A DNA stretch of 64,000 nt, taken from the NCBI GenBank assembly GCA_036501025.1, contig DASYBB010000170.1, positions 81,783-145,782 of the forward strand, read 5' to 3'. This DNA is from DASUBV01 sp036501025. GTDB taxonomy: Bacteria > Actinomycetota > Actinomycetes > Streptosporangiales > Streptosporangiaceae. Positions 8,446-16,540 of this stretch are shown here, piece after piece. The notes beneath the pieces are model-generated. The model searched no databases, was not told the origin of the DNA, and was given only the letters and a program-made list of their open reading frames with translations. The position numbers and the translations under genes are program-made. Within the stretch, counting starts at the first letter, position 1. The number at the start of each line of letters is the position of its first letter.

Positions 8446-9318
8446 TCAGGTGACCCACGACGGGACGAGCAGGGCCAGCCCGACCGGGTCGGTCAGGACC
8501 TCGATCGCGGTGATGACGCCGCCGGCGACCTCGAAGGCCATCACCGTGACCGGCCGCCCGCCCGCCGTGATGAGGACGCCCGGCCGGCCGCCGGCGAGCA
8601 CCGGATGAGCCCGCGCGCCGGGGCGCGCGCCGGTTCCCGCCCGGGCCGCGACCCGGGTCGCGCCGCGGACGGCGAAGGCCCCCTCAGGCCCGCGGCCGCG
8701 CAGCTCGACCTCGGGGGCGAGCACGGCCAGCAGCCCGGCCAGGTCGCCCCGGCCCGCCGCCGCGAAGAACGCGTCGATGACCTCGCGGGCCGCGCCGTCG
8801 GTCGCCGTCGCTGGCGCGGCCAGGCGGATCCGGCCGCGGGCGCGGCTGGCCAGCATCTTGGCCGCCGCGGTGCTCCGGCCGAGGACCGCGGCGATCGCGT
8901 CGAACGGGACCTCGAACACGTCGTGCAGCACGAACGACACCCGCTCGGCCGGGGTGAGGGCATCCATGACCACGTACAGGGCCAGGCCGACGGAGTCGGC
9001 GAGCACGGCCCCCCGCTCCGGGTCGGTCCCGGCGTCCCCGGCCGCCTCCCGCGCGAGCGGCCCGGCGCTGAGCTCGAGCGGCTGCTCGCCCCGCACGCCG
9101 CGCCGGCGCAGGGCATCGAGGCAGATCCGCCCGGTCACGGTGGTGAGCCAGCCGCGCAGGTCGATGATGCCGTCGCGGCCCGCGCGGGCCAGGCGCAGCC
9201 ACGTCTCCTGGACGGCGTCGTCGGCGTCGGCGTGCGAGCCGAGCACGCGGACCGCGATCGCGTGCAGGTAGGGGCGCTGAGCCTCGAACTCCGCGGCGAG
9301 CTGCTCGTCCCCGGTCAC
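8446..9318 (-). CDS. ECF41-type (SigJ-like) RNA polymerase sigma factor with SnoaL-like C-terminal extension
   Basis: 290 aa. Region 2 (YLHAIAVRVLGSHADADDAVQETWLRL) and region 4 (LTPAERVSFVLHDVFEVPFDAIAAVLGRSTAAAKMLASRAR) are followed by a NTF2/SnoaL-like domain from about residue 175, starting VIDAFFAAAGRGDLAGLL. This architecture defines ECF41, in which the fused extension modulates activity instead of an anti-sigma factor. ECF41 genes typically neighbour carboxymuconolactone decarboxylase, oxidoreductase or epimerase genes; the divergent gene at 9455 is exactly such a CMD/AhpD-like protein. Likely targets elsewhere in the window are the two epimerases with TGTCACA-N16-(C/T)GTC promoters. 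Start ATG near CGTGACCGG; an upstream GTG is possible. Confidence 0.9.
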   Translation of the reverse strand: MTGDEQLAAEFEAQRPYLHAIAVRVLGSHADADDAVQETWLRLARAGRDGIIDLRGWLTTVTGRICLDALRRRGVRGEQPLELSAGPLAREAAGDAGTDPERGAVLADSVGLALYVVMDALTPAERVSFVLHDVFEVPFDAIAAVLGRSTAAAKMLASRARGRIRLAAPATATDGAAREVIDAFFAAAGRGDLAGLLAVLAPEVELRGRGPEGAFAVRGATRVAARAGTGARPGARAHPVLAGGRPGVLITAGGRPVTVMAFEVAGGVITAIEVLTDPVGLALLVPSWVT

Positions 9319-9454
9319 GGCCCTCCTGCGTCAGCGATGTCACTCAAAGGACGCATCGCGCCCCGGCCAGGTAACGCCGGCCCGCCGGCGTTACCTCCCG
9401 CCGCCGCCGCCCGTCGTAGTGCCGGCAGGCCACCGGCACTCCAGGGGAGGCACC
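9319..9454. promoter_or_regulatory. Divergent control region of ECF41 sigma and CMD genes, with a perfect 11-bp inverted repeat
   Basis: The arms GGTAACGCCGG (9370-9380) and CCGGCGTTACC (9385-9395) are perfectly complementary around a 4-nt centre. A second inverted repeat, GTGCCGG-N7-CCGGCAC, lies at 9419-9439, just before the CMD ribosome binding site. A TGTCACT at 9337-9343 matches six of seven bases of the ECF41 -35 element in the direction of the CMD gene, but no CGTC lies 16 nt downstream. The hairpins could be an operator or RNA structure in the CMD leader. Confidence 0.6.
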
Positions 9455-9928
9455 ATGGACGCGCGTCTCGACGTCAGCCGCAGCGAGATCCTGCGGACGT
9501 TCACCAAGCATCTCAGCGCAGCGGCGCTGGCCGTGCCCGACTCGATCCTGCCGCCCGGCACCGGGCACCTGGTGGTCATCCGGGCCAGCCAGGTCAACGG
9601 CTGCTCGGTCTGCACCGACATGCACACCAAGGACGCCGCGCGGGCCGGCGAGACCCCGGTCCGGCTGAACCTGGTCGCGGCGTGGCGGGACGCGACGGTG
9701 TTCACTGAGGCCGAGCGGGCCGCGCTGGAGCTGGCCGAGCAGGGCACCCGCATCGCCGACGGCGCCGGCGGCGTCACCGACGAGGCCTGGGCCCGCGCGG
9801 CCGGGCAGTTCGACGACGACCAGCTCGCCGCGCTGGTCTGCCTCATCGCCTTCATCGGCGCCTACAACCGGGTGAACGTGATCTGCCGCAGCCCGGGCGG
9901 CGGCTACCGGCCCGGTCAGTGGGGCTGA
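9455..9928 (+). CDS. Carboxymuconolactone decarboxylase / AhpD-like protein
   Basis: 157 aa, all alpha. The redox motif CSVCTDMHTKDA carries the CxxC and downstream His of AhpD-type peroxidase-linked proteins; the N-terminal HLVVIRASQVNGCSVC stretch is typical. Members act as alkylhydroperoxidases or thiol-dependent reductases. It is divergent from the ECF41 sigma factor, the conserved partnership for this sigma group, which supports regulation by it. The ATG at 9455 has GGGGAGG 5 nt upstream, preferred over an upstream in-frame GTG at 9419. Its last 13 bp overlap the end of the convergent cysteine hydrolase gene. Confidence 0.9.
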   Translation: MDARLDVSRSEILRTFTKHLSAAALAVPDSILPPGTGHLVVIRASQVNGCSVCTDMHTKDAARAGETPVRLNLVAAWRDATVFTEAERAALELAEQGTRIADGAGGVTDEAWARAAGQFDDDQLAALVCLIAFIGAYNRVNVICRSPGGGYRPGQWG

Positions 9929-10548
9929 TCGCCGCCCGCCGCGGCGAGCCGGGCGGCCGCGTCGTCGATCGTGGCCAGGTCGGCGTACTTGGCAGCCAGG
10001 TCGGCGAGGTTGGCCTCGTGCACGGCGGCCGACCGGTCGCCGCACGCCCCGCCGACCACGATCGGCCGGAACCCGTGCTGCATCGCATCGGTCGCGCTGG
10101 CCCGGACGCAGCCCGAGGTCGAGACGCCCGCGATGACCACCGTGTCCACGCCGGCCGCGGTCAGGGTGGCGGCCAGCGACGTGCCGAAGAACGCCGACGC
10201 GTACTGCTTGACCACCACCACCTCGTGCGGCTCGGGCTCCAGCGGGGCCACGAACTCGCCGAGATCGCCCGGCGCGTCCTCGGCCAGCACCCGCAGCGCG
10301 CTGACCTTGCGGACGAACAGGCCGCCGTCGCTGGACCCGGCCCGGTAGCGGACCCGGCTGTGCAGGACGGGCACCCCGCCCGCGCGCGCGGCGGCGAGCA
10401 GCCGCGCGCAGCCGGTGACGGCCGCGTCGGAGCCGAGGTCGAACGGCGCGCCCGGCGTGAAGTAGGCCCGCATCATGTCGATCAGCAGCAGCGCCGGGCG
10501 CGCGCCCCAGCCGAGCGACCCCCCGAACGGGTCGTCCCCGCCGCTCAT
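9916..10548 (-). CDS. Isochorismatase-family cysteine hydrolase, N-carbamoylsarcosine amidase-like
   Basis: 210 aa. The catalytic triad is visible: Asp in LLLIDMMRAYF, Lys in VVVKQYASAFFGT and Cys in STSGCVRASATDA. These residues and the FTPGAPFD stretch resemble N-carbamoylsarcosine amidohydrolase and related amidases. It starts inside the stop of hyuB (ATGA overlap), so it is translationally coupled. In the creatinine/N-methylhydantoin route, an ATP-dependent HyuAB-type enzyme opens the hydantoin and a carbamoylsarcosine amidase of this family releases ammonia and carbon dioxide; the gene order fits that logic. The actual substrate is inferred from context only. Confidence 0.85.
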   Translation of the reverse strand: MSGGDDPFGGSLGWGARPALLLIDMMRAYFTPGAPFDLGSDAAVTGCARLLAAARAGGVPVLHSRVRYRAGSSDGGLFVRKVSALRVLAEDAPGDLGEFVAPLEPEPHEVVVVKQYASAFFGTSLAATLTAAGVDTVVIAGVSTSGCVRASATDAMQHGFRPIVVGGACGDRSAAVHEANLADLAAKYADLATIDDAAARLAAAGGDQPH

Positions 10549-12416
10549 GTCCAGACCGGCCGGCGCGGCGCGGGCAGGCCCGTTTCCGCCTCGCACCGGG
10601 CCAGCAGCTCGGGCAGCGGCGGCCCCATGTCGAAGACCGGCAGCTCCGCCGGGCGGTCCGCGCGCAGCTGATCCCGCAGCACGCCGGTCGCTTCCAGGTC
10701 GGCGGCGCCGTCGGCGGTCAGGACGACGCCGTACCGGCGCGCCCCGCCGGCGGTGACCAGGCCGCGGCGCACCTCCAGCGCGACCAGCGCCGGGTCGCGC
10801 TCAAGCGGGTCGCCCCAGCCGCCGCCGCCCCAGGTGACGAAGTGCAGCACGTCGCCGGGCGCCACCGGGACGTCGTGGCACTTGCTGGGCAGCACCTCGC
10901 GGGCCCCGTCGGCCCGGTCGACCCACTTGCGGCCGCGCGCGCCGGGCTCCCCGCCGTTGACGCCCCACGGGTAGGTCAGCCACCGGTCGTCGTGGATCGC
11001 GATCGTGCCCGGCTCCAGGAAGTGGTACGCGACATCGACCCCGTTGCCGCCCCGGTGCAGGCCCGCCCCGCCGGTATCGGCCACGGTCTCCCACCGCTCG
11101 ATCCGCAGGGGGTAATACGACTCCAGGAACTCGCAGGGAATGTTGACGAAACTGGGCCATAGCGAGTGACCGTCCGGCCCGTCGCCGAGCGGGCGGCCGG
11201 GAATGCCGCCGAAGCCGATGGAGTAGAGCTGGAACCACTCGCCCTTGCGCTCGCCGCCGCTGTAGTTGCCCGAGTACATGAAGTGCGGCGAGGAGGAGAA
11301 CCCGGCCGCGTTCAGCAGGGCCGGGTTGGTCTGCCCGAGCAGGCCGCCGAACAGGTCGAATACCCGCCCGATGCCGTGGTTGCGGGCGTTCAGCGCGGCC
11401 GGGTGCCGCGGCTTCCAGTACGAGCCCTCGGGGATGGTGACGTCGACCAGCGGGTAGAAGCCGTCGTTCCACAGGATCTGCGGGTCGGCCACCGTGATCA
11501 TGTAGATGCCGAAGAACATCCGGGCCAGGTTCTCGTTCAGGTAGTAGTTCACCGGGCCGACCGCCTGCGGCGACGAGCCGGTGAAGTCGAGGTGGACCTT
11601 GTCGCCGGTGCGGGTCAGCGACAGCTTGAGCTCGTACGGCCCGTAGCCGACGCCGTCGTCGCAGATGTAGTCGGTGAACGACAGCGTCCGGCCCTCCTCG
11701 AACACCACGTGCAGGAGGGTCTTCATGGCCCGGTAGTTGCGGTCGAGCAGGTCGTCCAGCGCGGACAGGTAGGTGTCGGTCCCGAACCGCGCGCACATCT
11801 CCTGGACCCGCCGCGACGCCGTCCGGCACGCGGCGACCAGGCCGTTCAGGTCGGCCCGGTTCCAGTCCGGCACCCGGACCTGGTTGAGGATCACGCGCAG
11901 CGCGTCCTCGTTGCGCTGCCCGGCCTTGTACAGCGCGAACGGCGGGATGACCACGCCCTCCTCGTAGATGGTCCTGGCATCGGTGGGCATCGAGCTCGGC
12001 GTCTTGCCGCCGACGTCGGTCATGTGGCCGAACATCGACGCCCACCCGACCAGCCGGCCCTCGTGGAAGATCGGCAGCACGACCAGCCAGTCGTTGGCGT
12101 GGCTGATCGCCGCGCCGCACGCGTAGGGGTCGGAGGTGAGCAGCACGTCGCCCTCGCCGATGTCCCCCTCGAACCCGTCGAGGAAGTCGGGGATCGACAG
12201 GCCGAACTGGCCGACCACCATCTTCCCGCTGGGGTCGGCGATGAGCGGGAACTCGTCGTGCTGCTCCCGGATGCCGGGCGACAGCGCCGTCCGGAACAGC
12301 ACCTCGTCCATCTCGTACCGGGCGTTGCGCAGCCCGTTCTCGATCAGGTCCAGGGTGATGGGGTCGACGTCGACCCGGGCCGCCGGGGCGGTGGCCTCCT
12401 GCACGATGCGGGCCAT
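10545..12416 (-). CDS. hyuB: Hydantoinase B / oxoprolinase beta-type subunit
   Basis: 623 aa, close to the family norm. Typical features are PITLDLIENGLRNARYEMDEVL at the N-terminus, GHMTDVGG, the DFTGSSPQAVGPVNYYLNE segment and the glycine-rich GGAGLHRGGNGVDV block. It pairs with HyuA, 3 bp upstream, to form ATP-dependent hydantoinase, 5-oxoprolinase or acetophenone-carboxylase-like enzymes. Which of these applies cannot be settled from sequence. It is translationally coupled to the amidase-like gene that follows. The ATG at 12416 is well placed, though the ribosome binding site lies within the end of hyuA (AAGGAG). Confidence 0.9.
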   Translation of the reverse strand: MARIVQEATAPAARVDVDPITLDLIENGLRNARYEMDEVLFRTALSPGIREQHDEFPLIADPSGKMVVGQFGLSIPDFLDGFEGDIGEGDVLLTSDPYACGAAISHANDWLVVLPIFHEGRLVGWASMFGHMTDVGGKTPSSMPTDARTIYEEGVVIPPFALYKAGQRNEDALRVILNQVRVPDWNRADLNGLVAACRTASRRVQEMCARFGTDTYLSALDDLLDRNYRAMKTLLHVVFEEGRTLSFTDYICDDGVGYGPYELKLSLTRTGDKVHLDFTGSSPQAVGPVNYYLNENLARMFFGIYMITVADPQILWNDGFYPLVDVTIPEGSYWKPRHPAALNARNHGIGRVFDLFGGLLGQTNPALLNAAGFSSSPHFMYSGNYSGGERKGEWFQLYSIGFGGIPGRPLGDGPDGHSLWPSFVNIPCEFLESYYPLRIERWETVADTGGAGLHRGGNGVDVAYHFLEPGTIAIHDDRWLTYPWGVNGGEPGARGRKWVDRADGAREVLPSKCHDVPVAPGDVLHFVTWGGGGWGDPLERDPALVALEVRRGLVTAGGARRYGVVLTADGAADLEATGVLRDQLRADRPAELPVFDMGPPLPELLARCEAETGLPAPRRPVWT

Positions 12417-12419
12417 GGC

Positions 12420-14501
12420 TTAGCTCTCCTTCGCGGTGGCGGCGGCGGCCGGGCGGATCAGCAGGCTCCCGGACGGGTCGACCGTCGCGGCATAGCCGGG
12501 CAGGATCAGCGTGGTCGAGTCCATCTCGGTGACGATGGCCGGGCCGTCCAGCGCATCGCCGGCCCGCAGCCGGGCCCGGTCGTACCAGGCGGCGTCGGCC
12601 CAGCCGCCGTCGACATACACCGGCGCCGTCCCGGTCCGGGCCGCGGCCGGGTCGCCGGTGCCGGGTTCGAGCGTGGTCGGCGACACCTTCGGGCGCGGGC
12701 CGCTGACCGACGCGCGCGCGTTGACCAGCTCGTGGTCGGCGGACAGGACGAAGGAGAACAGCCGCTCGTGCTCGGCGTCGAACCGCGCGCCGATGGTGGC
12801 CAGCGCCTCGTCGGGCTGGTCCAGCCAGGCCGGGTCGACGTCCACTCCGATGTCGAAGCCCTGGCCGAAGTACCGGACGTCGACCTGGTAGGCCACCTGC
12901 TGGGTGTCGGCCGGCACGCCCTGGCCGGTCAGCCGGCCCGACGCGGCCGACGACAGGTCGCGCAGGATCGCGGCCAGCTCGCTGCCGGTCAGGTCGGCGA
13001 ACCGGCGCAGGCAGGTACGGGCCGACTCGTCGCGGGCCGACGTGGTGGCGTCGCCGAGGGCGCACAGCACGCCGGGGGAGGGCGGCACGATCACCGGCCA
13101 CGCCCCGGTCAGCGCGCCGAGCGCGTTGGCGTGCAGCGGCCCGGCGCCGCCGAACGCGACCAGCGCGAAGTCGCGCGGGTCAAAGCCCTGCTGGACGCTG
13201 ACCAGGCGCAGGCCGCCGAGCATGTTCTCGTTGACGATGTCGATGATCCCGGCCGCCGCGGCCTCGGCGCTGGGCAGGCCCATGGCGTCGGCCACCTTCT
13301 GCACCGCGGCCCGGGCCGCGCCCGCGTCGAGGGTGATCTCGCCGCCGGCCAGCGACGTCGGCAGGTAGCCGAGCACCAGGTTGGCGTCGGTCACGGTGGG
13401 CTCGGTGCCGCCCTGGCCGTAGGCCACCGGGCCGGGATCGGCGCCCGCCGACTGCGGGCCGACCCGCAGCGCCCGGGTCAGCTCGGGGACGTGCGCGATC
13501 GAGCCGCCGCCGGCGCCGACGGTCCGCACGTCGACCGCGGCCGCGCGCACGGTCAGGTCGCCGACCTTGGTCTCCCGGCCGATCCGCGGCCGCAGGCCCT
13601 GGACCAGCGCGACGTCGGTCGACGTCCCGCCCATGTCGAAGGTCAGCAGGTCGCGGTGGCCGGACTGCTCGGCGACCCAGACCGCGCCGGTCACGCCGCC
13701 GGCCGGGCCCGACAGCAGCATCGTCACCGGCGCGCCGATGGCGGCGTCCGCGACGGCCAGGCCGCCGTCGCTGCGCAGGATGGACAGCGGGGCCGCCACC
13801 CCGTCCGCCGCGAGCTGGCCGCTGAGGTTGGCGATGTACCGGGCGACCTGCGGCTGGACGTAGCCGTTGGCCACGGTCGTCAGCGCCCGCTCGTACTCCC
13901 GCAGCTCGGGCAGCACCGCGCTGGACCGCGACACCGGCACGCCGGGCAGCTCCTCCGCGGCCAGCTCGGCCAGCCGCCGCTCGTGCGCGTCGTTGGCGAA
14001 CGAGTTGATCAGGGAGATGGCCAGCGCCTCGATCCCGGCCGCGCGCAGCGCGCGGAGCGCGGCGCGGGCCGCGTCCTCGTCCAGGTCGCGCACGACCGAG
14101 CCGTCGCTGGCGATCCGGCCGGGGACCTCGACGGTGTTCTCCAGCGCGGCCAGCGGCTCGGGCTTGGGCCAGATGATCCAGCCGGCCAGGCCGCCGGGGA
14201 CGAACGAGCGCGCGATCTGCAGGACCTGCCGGAAGCCCTCGGTCGTCACCAGGCCGACCGTCGCGCCCTTCCCCTCGAGGATGGCGTTGGTGGCGACCGT
14301 CGTGCCGTGCAGCACGTGCGCGATCGCGCCGCGGTCCACGCCCGCCTGCTCGCAGACCAGGTCGATGCCGTGCAGCACGCCGACCGACTGGTCGCGGGGC
14401 GTCGATGACGTCTTGGCCCGCCACGTCGATCCGGCCTGCTCGTCCACGAGCAGGACGTCGGTGAAGGTGCCGCCGACGTCCACTCCGAGGCGATAGCTCA
14501 T
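12420..14501 (-). CDS. hyuA: Hydantoinase A / oxoprolinase alpha-type subunit
   Basis: 693 aa. The N-terminal phosphate-binding motif GVDVGGTFTDVLLV, HGTTVATNAILE, the central LTFDMGGTSTDVALV and the FGGAGPLHA motif are all present, giving the ASKHA-fold ATPase subunit of HyuAB enzymes. It activates the substrate amide or lactam oxygen by phosphorylation. It sits 31 bp after the CoA transferase and 3 bp before hyuB in an apparent five-gene operon. No truncation is seen. Confidence 0.9.
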   Translation of the reverse strand: MSYRLGVDVGGTFTDVLLVDEQAGSTWRAKTSSTPRDQSVGVLHGIDLVCEQAGVDRGAIAHVLHGTTVATNAILEGKGATVGLVTTEGFRQVLQIARSFVPGGLAGWIIWPKPEPLAALENTVEVPGRIASDGSVVRDLDEDAARAALRALRAAGIEALAISLINSFANDAHERRLAELAAEELPGVPVSRSSAVLPELREYERALTTVANGYVQPQVARYIANLSGQLAADGVAAPLSILRSDGGLAVADAAIGAPVTMLLSGPAGGVTGAVWVAEQSGHRDLLTFDMGGTSTDVALVQGLRPRIGRETKVGDLTVRAAAVDVRTVGAGGGSIAHVPELTRALRVGPQSAGADPGPVAYGQGGTEPTVTDANLVLGYLPTSLAGGEITLDAGAARAAVQKVADAMGLPSAEAAAAGIIDIVNENMLGGLRLVSVQQGFDPRDFALVAFGGAGPLHANALGALTGAWPVIVPPSPGVLCALGDATTSARDESARTCLRRFADLTGSELAAILRDLSSAASGRLTGQGVPADTQQVAYQVDVRYFGQGFDIGVDVDPAWLDQPDEALATIGARFDAEHERLFSFVLSADHELVNARASVSGPRPKVSPTTLEPGTGDPAAARTGTAPVYVDGGWADAAWYDRARLRAGDALDGPAIVTEMDSTTLILPGYAATVDPSGSLLIRPAAAATAKES

Positions 14502-14532
14502 GCCGTGCTCCCTTAGGTGTTCAGTGATGGGG

Positions 14533-15729
14533 TCAGATCACGCCGGCGGCGCGCAGCCCGGCCAGGTCGCCGGGGCCGAGCCCGACCAGCCCGCCCCAGA
14601 CCTGGTCGCTGTGCTCGCCGAGGGCCGGCCCGGCGGTCCGGACCGACCCGGGCGTGGCTGACAGCTTGGGCGCCACGTTGTGCATGGGCAGGTCCCCGAA
14701 GTCGGGATGGGGGACGGTGACGATGGCCTGCCGGGCGGCGAAGTGCGGGTCGGCCAGCATGTCCGCGGCCCGGAAGATCCGCCCGGCCGGGACGCCCCCC
14801 TCGTGCAGCCGGGCCAGCAGGTCATCGGCCGGCAGCGTGGACGTCCAGGCGGCGATCAGGTGGTCGAGCTCGGTCATGGCCGCGCCGCGCGCCGAGTGGG
14901 TCGCGAAGCGCGGGTCCGCGGCCAGGCCGGGCTGGCCCATGACGTCGGCCAGCCGCCCGAACACGCTGTCCTGGTTGGCCGCGATCAGCACCAGGTCGCC
15001 GTCGCCGGTGGGATAGACGTTGCTGGGCGAGACGTTGGGCAGCACCGCGCCGGTCCGCTCGCGCTGGTAGCCGGCCACGGCCCATTCGGGGATGAGCGAC
15101 TCCATCATGGCCAGCACCGCCTCGTAGATGGCGGAGTCGACGACCTGGCCGCGGCCCGACCGCTGGCGGTGGTGCAGGGCGACCATGGTGCCGAGGCACG
15201 CGAAGGTGGCGGCGAGCGCGTCGCCGAGCGAGATGCCGGCCCGGACCGGCGGCGAGCCGGGGTCGCCCATGACGTACCGGATCCCGCCCATGGCCTCGCC
15301 GATCGCCCCGAACCCGGCCCGCGGGGCGTACGGGCCGGTCTGCCCGTAGCCGGTCACCCTCGTGATGACCAGGCCGGGATTGACCTCCCAGAGCGACTCG
15401 GGCGACAGGCCCCAGCGTTCCAGCGTTCCGGGCCTGAAGTTCTCGACCAGGACATCGGCCCGGGCCAATAGCCGGCGCAGCAGGGCCTGCCCCTCGGGCG
15501 AGCGCAGGTCGCAGGTGGCCGACAGCTTGTTGCGGGCCACCACGGGCCACCACAGCGACTTGCCGTGCGGCTTCTCGCGGCCCCACTCGCGCATCGGGTC
15601 GCCCCGGCCGGGGTCCTCGATCTTGATCACCTCGGCCCCGAAGTCGCCGAGCAGCTGGCCGCAGAACGGGCCCGCCAGCAGCTGGCCGAGCTCGACGACG
15701 CGCAGGTCGCTGAGCGGGAGCTCGCTCAC
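14533..15729 (-). CDS. Type III (CaiB/BaiF) CoA transferase
   Basis: 398 aa. LRVVELGQLLAGPFCGQLLGDFGAEVIKIE is split here into its usual pieces (VVELGQLLAGPFC, then DFGAEVIKIE), followed by LVENFRPGTLERWGL and the catalytic-Asp region SGRGQVVDSAIYEAV. These enzymes move CoA between carboxylic acids by a ping-pong or ternary mechanism. The GTG start at 15729 overlaps the GntR stop codon (GTGA). It probably activates a product of the neighbouring hydrolases to a CoA thioester, which the divergent HMG-CoA-lyase-like enzyme could cleave. The active-site Asp is present, unlike in the second family member at the right edge of the window. Confidence 0.9.
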   Translation of the reverse strand: MSELPLSDLRVVELGQLLAGPFCGQLLGDFGAEVIKIEDPGRGDPMREWGREKPHGKSLWWPVVARNKLSATCDLRSPEGQALLRRLLARADVLVENFRPGTLERWGLSPESLWEVNPGLVITRVTGYGQTGPYAPRAGFGAIGEAMGGIRYVMGDPGSPPVRAGISLGDALAATFACLGTMVALHHRQRSGRGQVVDSAIYEAVLAMMESLIPEWAVAGYQRERTGAVLPNVSPSNVYPTGDGDLVLIAANQDSVFGRLADVMGQPGLAADPRFATHSARGAAMTELDHLIAAWTSTLPADDLLARLHEGGVPAGRIFRAADMLADPHFAARQAIVTVPHPDFGDLPMHNVAPKLSATPGSVRTAGPALGEHSDQVWGGLVGLGPGDLAGLRAAGVI

Positions 15730-16409
15730 GATGGCACCTCCCCCGTGGTGGCGATCACCGTGTCGCCGGTTGCCGTGTCGCCGAGCATGGTGGCCCGGGC
15801 GTTGAACAGGTGGCTGCGCATGACCGACTCGGCCCAGGCCGGCTCGCGGGCGCGGGCCGCCTCGACGATCTCGGCGTGATGGGCCAGGCTGCGGGCCAGC
15901 GCGCCGGGCGTGTAGTGCTGGAAGTTCTGGTGGACCACGGCGGCGTGGGTGACGGCGGTCAGCGACGCGGCCAGCGCGGCGTTGCCGGCCGTGGCGACGA
16001 GCAGGCCGTGGAACCGGCGGTTGAGCGCGATGATGGCGTCCAGGTCCTGGGGGCCGTCCGGGCGGCCCGCGGCCAGCATGGCCTCGGCCATCTCCGACAG
16101 CTCGCCGAGCTGGGCGGCGGTCAGGATCGGCACGGCCTGCCGGACGGCGTAGGGCTCGAGCCGCAGCCGCACGTCGAAGATCTCGCGCAGCTCGGCCGCG
16201 GTCCACGAGGTGACCCGGGCGCCGCGGTTCGGGCTGAGCTCGACCAGCCCCTCGGCGGCCAGGCGGGACAGCGCCTCGCGGATCGGCGTCCGGCTCACCG
16301 ACAGCTGGCGGGCCACGTCGGCCTCGGCGATCCGGGCGCCGGCCGGGAGCCGCCCGGCCAGGATGTCCTCCCGGATCGCGTTCGCGGCCTGCTCGGCAGC
16401 CTGTCGCAT
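15726..16409 (-). CDS. GntR-family transcriptional regulator, FCD subfamily
   Basis: 227 aa. An N-terminal winged HTH (AIREDILAGRLPAGARIAEADVARQLSVSRTPIREAL, shown as its two halves around residues 10-46) is followed by an all-helical FCD effector domain containing the ALNRRFH metal-ligand helix. FCD regulators bind organic acids or acyl-CoAs and usually act as repressors. I place the start at the ATG 16409, which has GAGGAGG 4 nt upstream, rather than at ATG codons at 16424 or 16451. A perfect palindrome ATTGCATGCAAT lies 31 bp upstream of the start, and a near copy overlaps the start of the divergent lyase gene, suggesting control of both transcripts. Confidence 0.9.
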   Translation of the reverse strand: MRQAAEQAANAIREDILAGRLPAGARIAEADVARQLSVSRTPIREALSRLAAEGLVELSPNRGARVTSWTAAELREIFDVRLRLEPYAVRQAVPILTAAQLGELSEMAEAMLAAGRPDGPQDLDAIIALNRRFHGLLVATAGNAALAASLTAVTHAAVVHQNFQHYTPGALARSLAHHAEIVEAARAREPAWAESVMRSHLFNARATMLGDTATGDTVIATTGEVPS

Positions 16410-16540
16410 GAGCCTCCTCAGCATCACCAGGTTCGCGCGGATTGCATGCAATCTTGCTCCGGGCCGGTCCCGATGGCAAGGGAACCAGTCATCAATAGCG
16501 TGATATGGCCGCGTGACAGCCGTGTGGGGGTCGTGTCACG
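16410..16540. promoter_or_regulatory. Divergent promoter with probable GntR operators
   Basis: ATTGCATGCAAT at 16441-16452 is a perfect 12-bp palindrome of the type bound by FCD-GntR proteins. GTGCATGCAAT at 16546-16556 is a near copy placed across the lyase start codons. A separate inverted repeat GTGACA-N15-TGTCAC spans 16513-16539. With an operator on each side, the regulator could repress its own operon and the lyase together. Confidence 0.65.

Noticed and set aside
11166..14408. 1080-codon open frame on the plus strand opposite hyuA/hyuB
   Set aside because: It is the GC-skew shadow of the two Hyu genes: no family resemblance, repetitive Arg/Gly/Ala/Val composition, and both true genes are full length with intact motifs.
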